Notes under the pieces: model-generated | Told to the model about the DNA's origin: nothing | The model's input: the letters and a program-made list of their open reading frames with translations, nothing else | Databases searched by the model: none | In this document: piece by piece, positions 1-6,070 of the stretch | Layout: every line of letters begins with the position of its first letter | Position numbering within the stretch: position 1 is the stretch's first letter | Translations under genes and position numbers: made by a program | Origin: an uncultured Eubacteriales bacterium | GTDB taxonomy: Bacteria; Bacillota; Clostridia; Christensenellales; UBA1242 | Assembly: GCA_948787875.1 (NCBI GenBank) | Contig: CAQFKO010000023.1 | Span: 1-21,467, forward strand | DNA: 21,467 nucleotides | Direction of reading: 5' to 3'

Positions 1-1271
1 GTGAAAAAAAAGAAGGAAAACTTGTTGTTGAATTTAGCTTAAATGCTAATGAGTGGGAAGTAGAAGTAGAAAAAGCTTATCAAAAAAATAAAGGTAAATA
101 TAAACTTGCAGGCTTTCGTCAAGGAAAAATTCCAAGAAAGATTTTGGAAAAAAATTACGGTGAATTTTTGTTTTACGAAGATGCTTTAAACAATGTTTGC
201 GACGAAAGTTTTTATGAATTTTTGAAAAAAGAAAAAGATGTTCAACCTGTTGACTATCCTGAAATTTCTGTTAAAAAACTTACAAAAGAGGGTGCAGAGT
301 GGGTTGCAACAATTACTTTGATGCCGGAAGTTGTGCTTGGAAAATATGAAGGACTTGAAGTTTCTAAGAAAAAAGTTTCCGTTAGCGAAAAAGAGGTTGA
401 CGAAAGACTTAAAAACCTTCAAGATAGACAAGCTAGATTTGTTGACAAGACCGACCGCGCTGCAAAGATGGGCGACCTTGTTAACATTGACTTTGCTGGT
501 TCGATTGACGGAGTAGCTTTTGAGGGCGGAAGTGCAAAAGATTTTGAACTTGAACTTGGTTCACATTCTTTTATTGCCGGATTTGAAGAACAAATTGTTG
601 GCATGAAAATTGACGAACAAAAAGATTTGAATGTAACATTCCCAGCAGAATATCATGCAAAAGAACTTGCAGGAAAGCCTGCTATTTTTGCAGTTAAACT
701 TTTGACTATTCGTGAAAAAGAAGTTCCTGCTATTGACGACAAATTTGCGTCAGATGTTAGCGAATTTAACACCTTGGAAGAGCTTAAAAAAGATACCAAG
801 GAAAAAATTAAGGCAGAAAAAGAACAAGCTGCTGAAAACGAATTAAATGATGCTTTGGTTGAAGCCGTTGTAAGTAATGCGGAAGTTAATATTCCAAAAG
901 TTATGGTGACAAATCAAATTAACCGTGCTATTGAAGAAACTAAAAGGTCTCTTGCTTCACAAGGCCTTACTTATGAAATGTATCTTGCTTATATCGGAAT
1001 GACCGACGAGGAGTTCAGAAAATCAAGAGAGGCTGATACCGAAAAACAAATCAAATCAAGCCTTGTGCTTTCTGAAATTGTCAAAAAAGAAAACATCAAA
1101 GTTTCTGATGAAGAAATTGATGCAAAATTGGAAGAACTTGCCGAAAAAATGAAGAAAACCGCAAAAGAACTTAAAAAGACAATGACTGACTCTCAAAAAG
1201 ATGTTATTGAAAATAATATTATTTCAGAAAAGGTTATAAAATTTTTAAAAGATAAGAATAATATAAAGTAG
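1..1271 (+). CDS. tig: Trigger factor, ribosome-associated chaperone and peptidyl-prolyl isomerase (5' end outside window)
   Basis: Binds the ribosome near the exit tunnel and helps nascent chains fold. The frame is open from nucleotide 3 with no start codon in view, so the gene begins upstream of the window; about 422 residues are visible and by comparison with E. coli trigger factor only some 6 to 10 appear to be missing. The ribosome-binding signature GFRQGKIP is at visible residues 37-44 (nt 111-134). It is followed by an FKBP-type isomerase domain (VNIDFAGSIDGVAFEGG through VTFPAEYHAKELAGK, roughly nt 480-690) and a long charged helical C-terminal domain. A TTG at 144 is an internal leucine codon: starting there would delete the ribosome-binding signature. 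The stop is TAG at 1269-1271 and clpP starts 14 nt later, so the two are probably co-transcribed. Family identity is clear. Confidence 0.95.
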   Translation, partial: EKKEGKLVVEFSLNANEWEVEVEKAYQKNKGKYKLAGFRQGKIPRKILEKNYGEFLFYEDALNNVCDESFYEFLKKEKDVQPVDYPEISVKKLTKEGAEWVATITLMPEVVLGKYEGLEVSKKKVSVSEKEVDERLKNLQDRQARFVDKTDRAAKMGDLVNIDFAGSIDGVAFEGGSAKDFELELGSHSFIAGFEEQIVGMKIDEQKDLNVTFPAEYHAKELAGKPAIFAVKLLTIREKEVPAIDDKFASDVSEFNTLEELKKDTKEKIKAEKEQAAENELNDALVEAVVSNAEVNIPKVMVTNQINRAIEETKRSLASQGLTYEMYLAYIGMTDEEFRKSREADTEKQIKSSLVLSEIVKKENIKVSDEEIDAKLEELAEKMKKTAKELKKTMTDSQKDVIENNIISEKVIKFLKDKNNIK

Positions 1272-1285
1272 TTTAGGAGCGTTTT

Positions 1286-1876
1286 ATGAAAGATATGCTT
1301 ATTCCAATGGTCATTGAGCAAACCAACAGAGGAGAGAGGTCTTATGATATTTATTCAAGACTTCTTGAAGACAGAATTATTTTTCTTGACGGTGAGATTA
1401 CTGACCAAACGGCTAACCTTATTATTGCTCAGCTTATATTTTTGGAAGGCAAAGATCCGGACAAAGATATTATGATGTATATTAACAGTCCGGGCGGAAG
1501 CGTGGTTGCTGGCATGGCTATTTATGATACAATGAACTATATTAAGTGTGATGTTTCTACCATTTGTGTTGGGCTTGCTGCTAGTATGGCTGCCATTTTG
1601 CTCTCTTCTGGGGCAAAAGGAAAAAGGTTTGCTCTTCCTAACTCAGAAGTTATGATTCATCAGCCACTTGGTGGGTTTCAGGGTCAAGCCAGCGATATAA
1701 AAATTCATGCAGATCATATTATGAAAACAAGAAAAACGCTTAACAAGATTTTGTCGGAAAATTCAGGTATGCCTATTGATACCATTGAAAAAGATACTGA
1801 CCGCGACAACTTTATGTCTGCGGAAGAGGCAAAAAAATACGGACTTATTGACAAGATTTTTGCTAAAAGAGGATAG
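1286..1876 (+). CDS. clpP: ATP-dependent Clp protease proteolytic subunit ClpP
   Basis: Serine peptidase subunit that forms the tetradecameric chamber fed by Clp ATPases such as ClpX, in the cytoplasm. The 196-residue length is normal. The catalytic triad can be read directly: Ser100 in GLAASMAA, His125 in MIHQPLGG and Asp174 in DTDRDNFMSA, with the spacings of the E. coli enzyme. The oxyanion glycines are in NSPGGSV (residues 67-73). The start ATG has TTAGGAGC upstream at good spacing. It sits between tig and clpX, the usual Firmicutes arrangement for the ClpXP machine. No defect is visible. Confidence 0.97.
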   Translation: MKDMLIPMVIEQTNRGERSYDIYSRLLEDRIIFLDGEITDQTANLIIAQLIFLEGKDPDKDIMMYINSPGGSVVAGMAIYDTMNYIKCDVSTICVGLAASMAAILLSSGAKGKRFALPNSEVMIHQPLGGFQGQASDIKIHADHIMKTRKTLNKILSENSGMPIDTIEKDTDRDNFMSAEEAKKYGLIDKIFAKRG

Positions 1877-1883
1877 CTTTATT

Positions 1884-1921
1884 CAAGATATACAAAAGAC
1901 ATTTGCTTTTTGCATATCTTG
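1884..1921 (+). other. Hairpin in the clpP-clpX intergenic gap
   Basis: The arms CAAGATAT-a-CAAAA (1884-1897) and TTTTG-c-ATATCTTG (1908-1921) pair over 13 of 14 positions around a loop of about 10 nt. The 3' flank ATTTTATTT is T-rich but not a solid U tract. It could be a weak terminator, an RNA processing or stability element that sets different levels of ClpP and ClpX, or both. The clpX ribosome site AGGAG (1931-1935) lies just downstream and is not inside the stem. Confidence 0.5.
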
Positions 1922-1940
1922 ATTTTATTTAGGAGATTAT

Positions 1941-3257
1941 ATGGACAATAACAATGAAAACAAAATTCCATTTCGTTCAAACGCTTGCTCATTTTGTGGC
2001 AGACCTCGCGGTGCGTTTAAAGAAATTGTGGAAAATCCAACCGGAACAGTCGGCATTTGCAACGATTGTATAAAAATTTGCAAGGATATTTTGGAGGCGG
2101 AAGAACGCAGACGCCAAAAAGAACAGCCTTTTAATTTGCCTAATCCGGAAAAAATCAAAACCGAATTAGACAGTTATATTGTTGGGCAAGACAAGGCAAA
2201 AGAGGTGCTGTCTGTTGCGGTTTATAACCACTATAAAAGAATTAACTATATTATTGAAAAAAGGCAACAGAGCGAAAAGGCTGCCGACAAAACCAAAACA
2301 AGAGTTATGGAAGATGTTGACCTTGAAAAGAGCAATGTTTTGATGCTTGGGCCAACAGGTTCGGGCAAAACTTTGATTGCAAGAACGCTTGCAAAGATTT
2401 TAGATGTTCCGTTTGCTTCTGCCGACGCCACAACACTTACCGAAGCGGGCTATGTGGGTGACGATGTTGAAAATATTTTGTTGAAGCTTATTCAAGCCGC
2501 AGATTTTAATATTAAAAAGGCAGAAAAAGGAATTGTTTATATTGACGAAATCGACAAAATTGCCAAAAAAAGTGAAAATGTGTCTATAACAAGAGATGTT
2601 TCGGGCGAGGGTGTTCAACAATCGCTTTTAAAGATTTTGGAAAGCACGGTGGCAAGCGTTCCGCCACAAGGTGGAAGAAAACACCCTAACCAAGAATGCT
2701 TGCAGATTGACACCACAAATATTTTGTTTATTTTGGGCGGGGCATTTGTTGGGCTTGACGAAATTGTTAAAAAGAGAACGGAAAATACCAGCCTTGGATT
2801 TGGCGGAAGCGTTAAGTCAAAAGAGCAAATAAAAAGTGACGAACTGCTTGCAAAAGTTGAACCTCATGATCTTATTAAGTTTGGTCTTATTCCTGAGTTT
2901 ATCGGGCGTGTGCCTATTACGGTTTCACTGAATGAACTTGACGAAAAAGCTCTTAAAAAGATTTTGACCGAACCAAAAAATTCACTTGTAAAACAATACA
3001 AAAAGTTGTTTGAAATTGACGGAATCAAACTTGAATTTACAAACGATGCGATTTCGGCATTTGCAAAAAAAGCCATAGAACTTAAAACAGGTGCAAGAGG
3101 TCTTAGAACTATTTTGGAATCTGCGATGCTTCCGGTTATGTACTCTGCGCCAAGCAACAAAAATATCAAAAAAATTATTATGGATATTGAGAAAAAGGGC
3201 AGTAATGAAGTTGTTCCTACAATTTTGGAAGACAAGCCTGAAACCGTTGTTGCATAA
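1941..3257 (+). CDS. clpX: ATP-dependent Clp protease ATP-binding subunit ClpX
   Basis: Hexameric AAA+ unfoldase that recognises tagged substrates and threads them into ClpP. The 438 residues read in order: N-terminal C4 zinc-binding domain (Cys16, Cys19, Cys40, Cys43); Walker A GPTGSGKT (137-144); pore loop GYVGDDV (170-176); Walker B with DEID (about 199-205); a second pore motif RKH (247-249); the LGF tripeptide (285-287) that docks into ClpP; and sensor-2 GARGLR (384-389). All expected motifs are present. The start ATG follows TTTAGGAG at good spacing. It is separated from clpP by 64 nt containing a hairpin, and followed at once by a strong terminator. The lon gene that commonly follows clpX in Clostridia is absent here. 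Confidence 0.97.
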   Translation: MDNNNENKIPFRSNACSFCGRPRGAFKEIVENPTGTVGICNDCIKICKDILEAEERRRQKEQPFNLPNPEKIKTELDSYIVGQDKAKEVLSVAVYNHYKRINYIIEKRQQSEKAADKTKTRVMEDVDLEKSNVLMLGPTGSGKTLIARTLAKILDVPFASADATTLTEAGYVGDDVENILLKLIQAADFNIKKAEKGIVYIDEIDKIAKKSENVSITRDVSGEGVQQSLLKILESTVASVPPQGGRKHPNQECLQIDTTNILFILGGAFVGLDEIVKKRTENTSLGFGGSVKSKEQIKSDELLAKVEPHDLIKFGLIPEFIGRVPITVSLNELDEKALKKILTEPKNSLVKQYKKLFEIDGIKLEFTNDAISAFAKKAIELKTGARGLRTILESAMLPVMYSAPSNKNIKKIIMDIEKKGSNEVVPTILEDKPETVVA

Positions 3258-3263
3258 AAAAAC

Positions 3264-3304
3264 AAATTACTTTTAAGTTGAATAAATTTAAAAGTAATTT
3301 TTTT
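3264..3304 (+). terminator. Rho-independent terminator after clpX
   Basis: A perfect 13-bp stem, AAATTACTTTTAA (3264-3276) with TTAAAAGTAATTT (3288-3300), encloses an 11-nt loop. It runs into seven T residues (3298-3304). The stem begins 7 nt after the clpX stop. It ends the tig-clpP-clpX transcription unit. Confidence 0.85.
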
Positions 3305-3309
3305 ATTGC

Positions 3310-3338
3310 TTGATTTTTTGCGTTAATGGTGCTAAGAT
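3310..3338 (+). promoter_or_regulatory. Possible promoter for engB
   Basis: TTGATT (3310-3315) and TAAGAT (3333-3338) are spaced by 17 bp, each matching consensus at 4 of 6 positions. A promoter is expected here because a strong terminator lies immediately upstream. The match is only moderate and the region is AT-rich, so chance similarity is possible. It would leave a 5' leader of roughly 65 nt before engB. Confidence 0.3.
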
Positions 3339-3411
3339 TGTTATTATAAATATTGATATTTGCTATTCGCAATATTTTTTATATATTTTTATTATTGGAG
3401 GCTTTTTTGAT

Positions 3412-4005
3412 ATGAAAACAATAAAAAATGCGGTTTTTGTTAAGTCTGCATCTAGTGCAACAGAATATAAAGGGTTTGGAAAACCCGAAATAGTTTTGGT
3501 GGGAAGAAGTAATGTTGGCAAGTCTAGTCTGCTTAATATGCTTGCTAATAATTCTAAGCTTGCAAAGGTTTCTTCCACTCAGGGAAAAACAAGATTGTTA
3601 AACTTTTTTTTGTTTAATGACGAATTTATGCTGGTGGATTTGCCGGGCTATGGTTATGCGGCAACCAGCAAAGTTGAGCAACTTAAATGGAAAAATATGA
3701 TTGAAGGCTATATCAAAAAGTCAAAAAATATTGCATCTGCAATTTTGATTTTAGACATCAGACATTTGCCTACGGTTCAAGATATTCAGATGTTTGAGTT
3801 TTTGACCTTTTATAATATTTCAGTAACAATTGTTGCAACAAAATATGACAAAATAAAAAAGTCTGAGTGCGCAAAAAAAATGAGAGATATTGCGGCTACT
3901 CTTAAAGTTGGGGTAGAGAACATTATGCTGGTAAGTTCTGAAACCGCGCATGGCAGGCAAAATTTGATTGACAGAATTTATCAGTTTGTGGGTGAATCCG
4001 TATGA
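3412..4005 (+). CDS. engB: Ribosome biogenesis GTPase EngB (YsxC/YihA family)
   Basis: Small P-loop GTPase needed for late assembly of the 50S ribosomal subunit. The 197 residues contain G1 GRSNVGKS (31-38), the G2 threonine in GKTR (Thr60), G3 DLPG (76-79), G4 TKYD (143-146) and G5 SSE (175-177). The start chosen is the ATG at 3412, with TTGGAGG about 9 nt upstream. The frame stays open back to 3310, but the extra 34 residues would be hydrophobic AT-rich translation of the leader with no family match. The stop overlaps the start of the metallophosphoesterase gene in ATGA, so the two are translationally coupled. Confidence 0.95.
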   Translation: MKTIKNAVFVKSASSATEYKGFGKPEIVLVGRSNVGKSSLLNMLANNSKLAKVSSTQGKTRLLNFFLFNDEFMLVDLPGYGYAATSKVEQLKWKNMIEGYIKKSKNIASAILILDIRHLPTVQDIQMFEFLTFYNISVTIVATKYDKIKKSECAKKMRDIAATLKVGVENIMLVSSETAHGRQNLIDRIYQFVGESV

Positions 4006-4700
4006 AGATTTTTGCAATAAGTGATTTGCATCTTTCAAATTCTTGTGATAAGCCTATGGACATTTTTGGTGGGGCTTGGGAAAATTATACAGACAAAATA
4101 AAAGAGAATTGGAAAAGCAAAGTCACTGAAAATGATGTTGTTTTGATTGCCGGTGATATCAGTTGGGCAATGAAACTTGAAGAAGCTGTAAGTGACCTTA
4201 AATGGCTTGACGAGCTTCCCGGAAAAAAAATTATTATTAAAGGCAATCACGAATATTGGTGGAATTCTATTTCTGCTGTTAGGGAGATTTTGCCGAGCTC
4301 TGTTTTTGCAATACAAAATGATGCCTTAAAAATGGGAAGATTTGTGTTTTGCGGAACAAGGGGTTGGACAGTTCCAGAGAGCGGAAAAGTTTTTTCTGAC
4401 GAAGATTTAAAAATTTATAAAAGAGAAACCGAGAGGCTAAAACTTACATTATTATCTGCAAAAAAATTAATGGAGCAGGGTGACGAACTTGTTTTAATGA
4501 TGCACTTTCCGCCATTTGCAAGCGACAAAGAAGAAACCGAGTTTACCAAACTTTTTGAACAGTATGGTGTAAGCACGGTTGTGTTTGGACATATTCACGG
4601 CAGAACAAATTGTCCGCTTATATATAATAAAAACGGAGTGAAATATTATTTTACTTCTACCGACCACATAAACAACGACCCTGTTCTTATTTATGAATAA
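4002..4700 (+). CDS. Calcineurin-like metallophosphoesterase, predicted phosphohydrolase
   Basis: Predicted dinuclear metal-dependent phosphoesterase; the natural substrate cannot be told from sequence. The 232 residues carry the full family motif set: DLH (8-10), GDISW (51-55), GNHEYWW (81-87), a metal-ligand His168 in MMHFPP and GHIHG (196-200). The GDxxW and GNHExWW forms resemble a small cytosolic phosphohydrolase subfamily (COG1768-like) rather than nucleases such as SbcD. There is no signal peptide or membrane segment. It overlaps engB by 4 nt and ends right at a terminator. Family assignment is firm and the function is open. Confidence 0.88.
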   Translation: MKIFAISDLHLSNSCDKPMDIFGGAWENYTDKIKENWKSKVTENDVVLIAGDISWAMKLEEAVSDLKWLDELPGKKIIIKGNHEYWWNSISAVREILPSSVFAIQNDALKMGRFVFCGTRGWTVPESGKVFSDEDLKIYKRETERLKLTLLSAKKLMEQGDELVLMMHFPPFASDKEETEFTKLFEQYGVSTVVFGHIHGRTNCPLIYNKNGVKYYFTSTDHINNDPVLIYE

Positions 4701-4728
4701 AAAAATAGAGCCTAAGGGCTCTATTTTT
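4701..4728. terminator. Bidirectional terminator between the phosphoesterase and TM2 genes
   Basis: AAAAATAGAGCC (4701-4712) pairs perfectly with GGCTCTATTTTT (4717-4728) around the tetraloop TAAG. The A tract on the left makes a U tract on the opposite strand. It can therefore serve both the plus-strand engB operon and the minus-strand TM2 gene, whose stop codon is at 4735-4737. Confidence 0.85.
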
Positions 4729-4732
4729 GTTA
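4712..4732 (+). repeat. Direct repeat copy 1 (terminator-derived, 21 nt)
   Basis: This 21-nt stretch (loop, right arm and T tail of the terminator, ending in TTTTTGTTA) is matched at 20 of 21 positions by 5405-5425. The only difference is A at 4723 versus T at 5416. The two copies bracket the TM2/XRE gene pair. Confidence 0.7.
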
Positions 4733-4734
4733 AG

Positions 4735-5073
4735 TTATAAACCAATTAATATATTAGTAAGATTTTTTTCTTTTGCTTTTTTGTAACACAGAAAGATGTC
4801 TATTAAGTTCCAAATACCAAGAGTAAGCCAACCGAAAAGTAATTTTGCAACTCCAAGTCCTATATCTCCGATAATAAACCTATCTACCGAAATTGAACCT
4901 AAAAACAGTGAACATAAAAGAACTACTGTTGGATTGTGTGTTTTTGCGGTAATTAAGGTGTCGTATACTTTGTCGTCAGCCTCTTCAAGTTTCTTTTTAA
5001 AATATAATTGTTTGTCGGTTGGAATTCTATCTTTGTATTGCAAATATAATGCATCTGCTTTTTGTTTTTCCAT
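4735..5073 (-). CDS. TM2-domain membrane protein
   Basis: Small predicted inner-membrane protein of unknown function. The 112 residues begin with a hydrophilic, charged cytosolic part (1-46). Two hydrophobic segments (about 48-66 and 71-95) then carry the TM2 signature: FLGSISVDRF at the end of the first, then GDIGLGVAKLL and GIWNLIDIFL, followed by a basic tail KKAKEKN. The start has AAGGAG about 7 nt upstream (minus strand, complement of 5080-5085). An excellent minus-strand promoter lies upstream, and an operator-like repeat occupies its spacer, so the divergent XRE regulator is the likely controller. TM2 proteins occur widely in gut Firmicutes and Bacteroidetes; no enzymatic residues are known for the family. 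Confidence 0.85.
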   Translation of the reverse strand: MEKQKADALYLQYKDRIPTDKQLYFKKKLEEADDKVYDTLITAKTHNPTVVLLCSLFLGSISVDRFIIGDIGLGVAKLLFGWLTLGIWNLIDIFLCYKKAKEKNLTNILIGL

Positions 5074-5110
5074 AAACTTCTCCTTTGAATAAAATTTTTG
5101 TTATAAGTAT

Positions 5111-5139
5111 ATTATATAAGTAGATTTCTACTAAGTCAA
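5111..5139 (-). promoter_or_regulatory. Minus-strand promoter of the TM2 gene
   Basis: On the minus strand, TTGACT (complement of 5134-5139) is followed after exactly 17 bp by TATAAT (complement of 5111-5116). That is 5/6 and 6/6 matches to the housekeeping consensus. It predicts a start of transcription near 5104 and a leader of about 30 nt before the TM2 start codon. The spacer is almost entirely occupied by operator repeat 1. Confidence 0.8.
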
Positions 5140-5163
5140 GTACTTTAAGTAAATTTCTACTAA
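5118..5163. promoter_or_regulatory. Two 17-bp operator-like repeats between the TM2 and XRE genes
   Basis: Repeat 1 (5118-5134) and repeat 2 (5147-5163) read AAGTARATTTCTACTAA and differ only at R (G in 1, A in 2). Each contains an inverted repeat: AGTAGA-TT-TCTACT is perfect in copy 1 and has one mismatch in copy 2. The copies start 29 bp apart, and the palindrome AAGTACTT (5138-5145) sits between them. This is the form expected of a dimeric XRE-type repressor site. Copy 1 lies between the -35 and -10 of the TM2 promoter; copy 2 lies just upstream of the XRE start codon. Confidence 0.7.
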
Positions 5164-5172
5164 TATATAATT

Positions 5173-5379
5173 ATGAATTGTTTAATCTCAAAGAGAATAT
5201 TTGAAATGAGAAAAGAAAAGGGTATATCTCAGCAATTTTTGGCAAAACAAATTGGTGTTACTCAAAAAGCTATTGATTTTTGGGAAAAGGGCATTAATGA
5301 ACCAAAGGCAGGCTATGTGTTTGCACTTGCGAGATTTTTTGGAGTATCATCAGATTTTTTATTAGGTTTAGAGGATTAA
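5173..5379 (+). CDS. Small XRE/Cro-type helix-turn-helix regulator
   Basis: DNA-binding protein of 68 residues made of a single HTH_3 domain. Residues 5-16 form helix 1 (ISKRIFEMRKEK), 18-28 the first HTH helix, TQKAIDFWEKG (30-40) the recognition helix, and ARFFGVSSDFLLGLED the typical C-terminal end. There is no ligand or protease domain. The ATG at 5173 keeps helix 1 whole but has no Shine-Dalgarno sequence. The internal ATG at 5206 has AAGAG 10 nt upstream but would cut away most of helix 1, so I prefer 5173. It is divergent from the TM2 gene and shares with it two palindromic repeats, which suggests it represses both promoters. A possible own promoter is TTGTTA (5098-5103), 17 bp, TAGATT (5121-5126), which is weak. 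Confidence 0.85.
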   Translation: MNCLISKRIFEMRKEKGISQQFLAKQIGVTQKAIDFWEKGINEPKAGYVFALARFFGVSSDFLLGLED

Positions 5380-5400
5380 ACTATATTTTTTAAAAATATA

Positions 5401-5421
5401 AGAGCTAAGGGCTCTTTTTTT
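5401..5421 (+). terminator. Terminator after the XRE gene
   Basis: AGAGC (5401-5405) pairs with GCTCT (5411-5415) around the loop TAAGG and is followed by a run of seven T (5415-5421). It is preceded by an AT-only palindrome, TATATTTTT (5382-5390) with AAAAATATA (5392-5400). The downstream half nearly repeats the terminator at 4701-4728. Confidence 0.75.
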
Positions 5422-5425
5422 GTTA
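5405..5425 (+). repeat. Direct repeat copy 2 (terminator-derived, 21 nt)
   Basis: It matches 4712-4732 at 20 of 21 positions. The two copies lie 693 nt apart and flank the TM2/XRE cassette exactly. Confidence 0.7.
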
Positions 5426-5530
5426 TAAAAATAAGTTATTTGTGTAGGTTTTTGTCTAAATTGCACAAAAATTCAATTTGCGGTTGTTCTTTTGGTTTTT
5501 ATAAATCCTTAATTTTTGGGCATTTATATC

Positions 5531-5556
5531 AGTTATTAACAAAAATGTTAATAACT
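5531..5556. repeat. Perfect 10-bp inverted repeat upstream of the MraZ boxes
   Basis: AGTTATTAAC (5531-5540) and GTTAATAACT (5547-5556) are perfect inverted copies with a 6-nt A-rich centre. No T run follows on the plus strand, so it is not an obvious terminator. It ends 9 bp before the first MraZ box and could be a regulator site. The rest of the gene-free stretch (5422-5530) shows nothing I can name. Confidence 0.55.
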
Positions 5557-5564
5557 TTGTTAAA

Positions 5565-5584
5565 AAAGTGGGCAAAAGTGGTCA
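5565..5584 (+). promoter_or_regulatory. MraZ-binding boxes, two tandem 10-bp repeats
   Basis: AAAGTGGGCA (5565-5574) is followed directly by AAAGTGGTCA (5575-5584), in a 10-bp period with one difference. MraZ is known to bind clustered GTGG/TGGG-type direct repeats with about 10-bp periodicity in front of its own gene. Here the repeats end 6 bp before the -35 box of the mraZ promoter. Autoregulation of the whole dcw operon is the likely role. Confidence 0.75.
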
Positions 5585-5590
5585 TTTTTC

Positions 5591-5619
5591 TTGCAATTTG
5601 GTTTTTTGCAGTATATAAT
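5591..5619 (+). promoter_or_regulatory. Promoter of the dcw operon
   Basis: TTGCAA (5591-5596) and TATAAT (5614-5619) are separated by 17 bp, giving a perfect -10 and a 4/6 -35. Transcription should begin near 5626, leaving a leader of about 25 nt that contains the ribosome site AAGGAGG (5638-5644) before the mraZ ATG. The MraZ boxes lie immediately upstream. Confidence 0.75.
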
Positions 5620-5651
5620 ATCATTATAAGACTTAAAAAGGAGGGCTCTCT

Positions 5652-6068
5652 ATGCTCATTGGAACATATAGACACGCAGTTGATGCAAAGAAGCGTATGC
5701 GTATGCCTTTTAAGTTTAAGTCTGAACTTGGGCAAGCTTATATAATAACTAAGGGAACTGCTGGAAATTTATTTGTTTTTTCTGCAACTGAATTTGACGA
5801 AATTTACAAAAAACTTACCAGCCTTCCTATGTTTGACGAAGAAGCTCAAAAGGCTGTCAGAAAATTCTTGTCTTCTGCTTTTGAAACCGAAGAAGATGCA
5901 CAGGGAAGAGTTCTTCTTCCAAAAGAACTTGTGAACTTTGCAAAGATAGACAAAAATTTGGTTTTTGTTGGTGCGGGAAACCGTGTTGAAATTTGGGCAG
6001 AAGAAGCTTGGGATAAATTTGACAGCGAAAACACCGACTTTAATGTTCTTTCAAAATTTGGGGTATAA
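5652..6068 (+). CDS. mraZ: Transcriptional regulator MraZ
   Basis: DNA-binding protein that controls the division and cell-wall cluster it heads. The 138 residues comprise two SpoVT/AbrB-like halves, each with the DxKxRxxxP-type motif: Asp11, Lys13, Arg15, Pro19 in the first and Asp82, Gln84, Arg86, Pro90 in the second. Family members form ring-shaped octamers or larger rings that bind direct repeats. The ATG at 5652 has a strong AAGGAGG site. The stop is 2 nt before rsmH. Two tandem boxes ahead of the promoter support autoregulation. Confidence 0.95.
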   Translation: MLIGTYRHAVDAKKRMRMPFKFKSELGQAYIITKGTAGNLFVFSATEFDEIYKKLTSLPMFDEEAQKAVRKFLSSAFETEEDAQGRVLLPKELVNFAKIDKNLVFVGAGNRVEIWAEEAWDKFDSENTDFNVLSKFGV

Positions 6069-6070
6069 CT

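Noticed and set aside
144..146. TTG as the start of trigger factor
   Set aside because: The frame is open to the window edge and the upstream codons encode the conserved ribosome-binding signature GFRQGKIP, so this is an internal leucine.
2864..3265. 133-codon minus-strand open frame opposite clpX
   Set aside because: It is fully antisense to the conserved clpX C-terminal region and has no independent support; it is a shadow of clpX codon usage.
3310..3411. N-terminal extension of EngB by 34 residues
   Set aside because: The ATG at 3412 has a GGAGG site, and the extension is leader sequence with no resemblance to EngB.
5166..5171. TATAAT as the -10 box of the XRE gene
   Set aside because: It ends 1 bp before the preferred start codon, so transcription would begin inside the gene, and there is no matching -35 at proper spacing.
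5422..5530. Riboswitch or small RNA between the XRE gene and mraZ
   Set aside because: I see only AT-rich sequence with one short imperfect dyad and no recognisable riboswitch core or terminator of its own; the mraZ promoter lies downstream, so this part would not be in the mraZ leader.
5440..5745. 101-codon plus-strand open frame ahead of mraZ
   Set aside because: It runs through the MraZ boxes, the promoter and the start of mraZ in another frame, and has no ribosome site or family resemblance.
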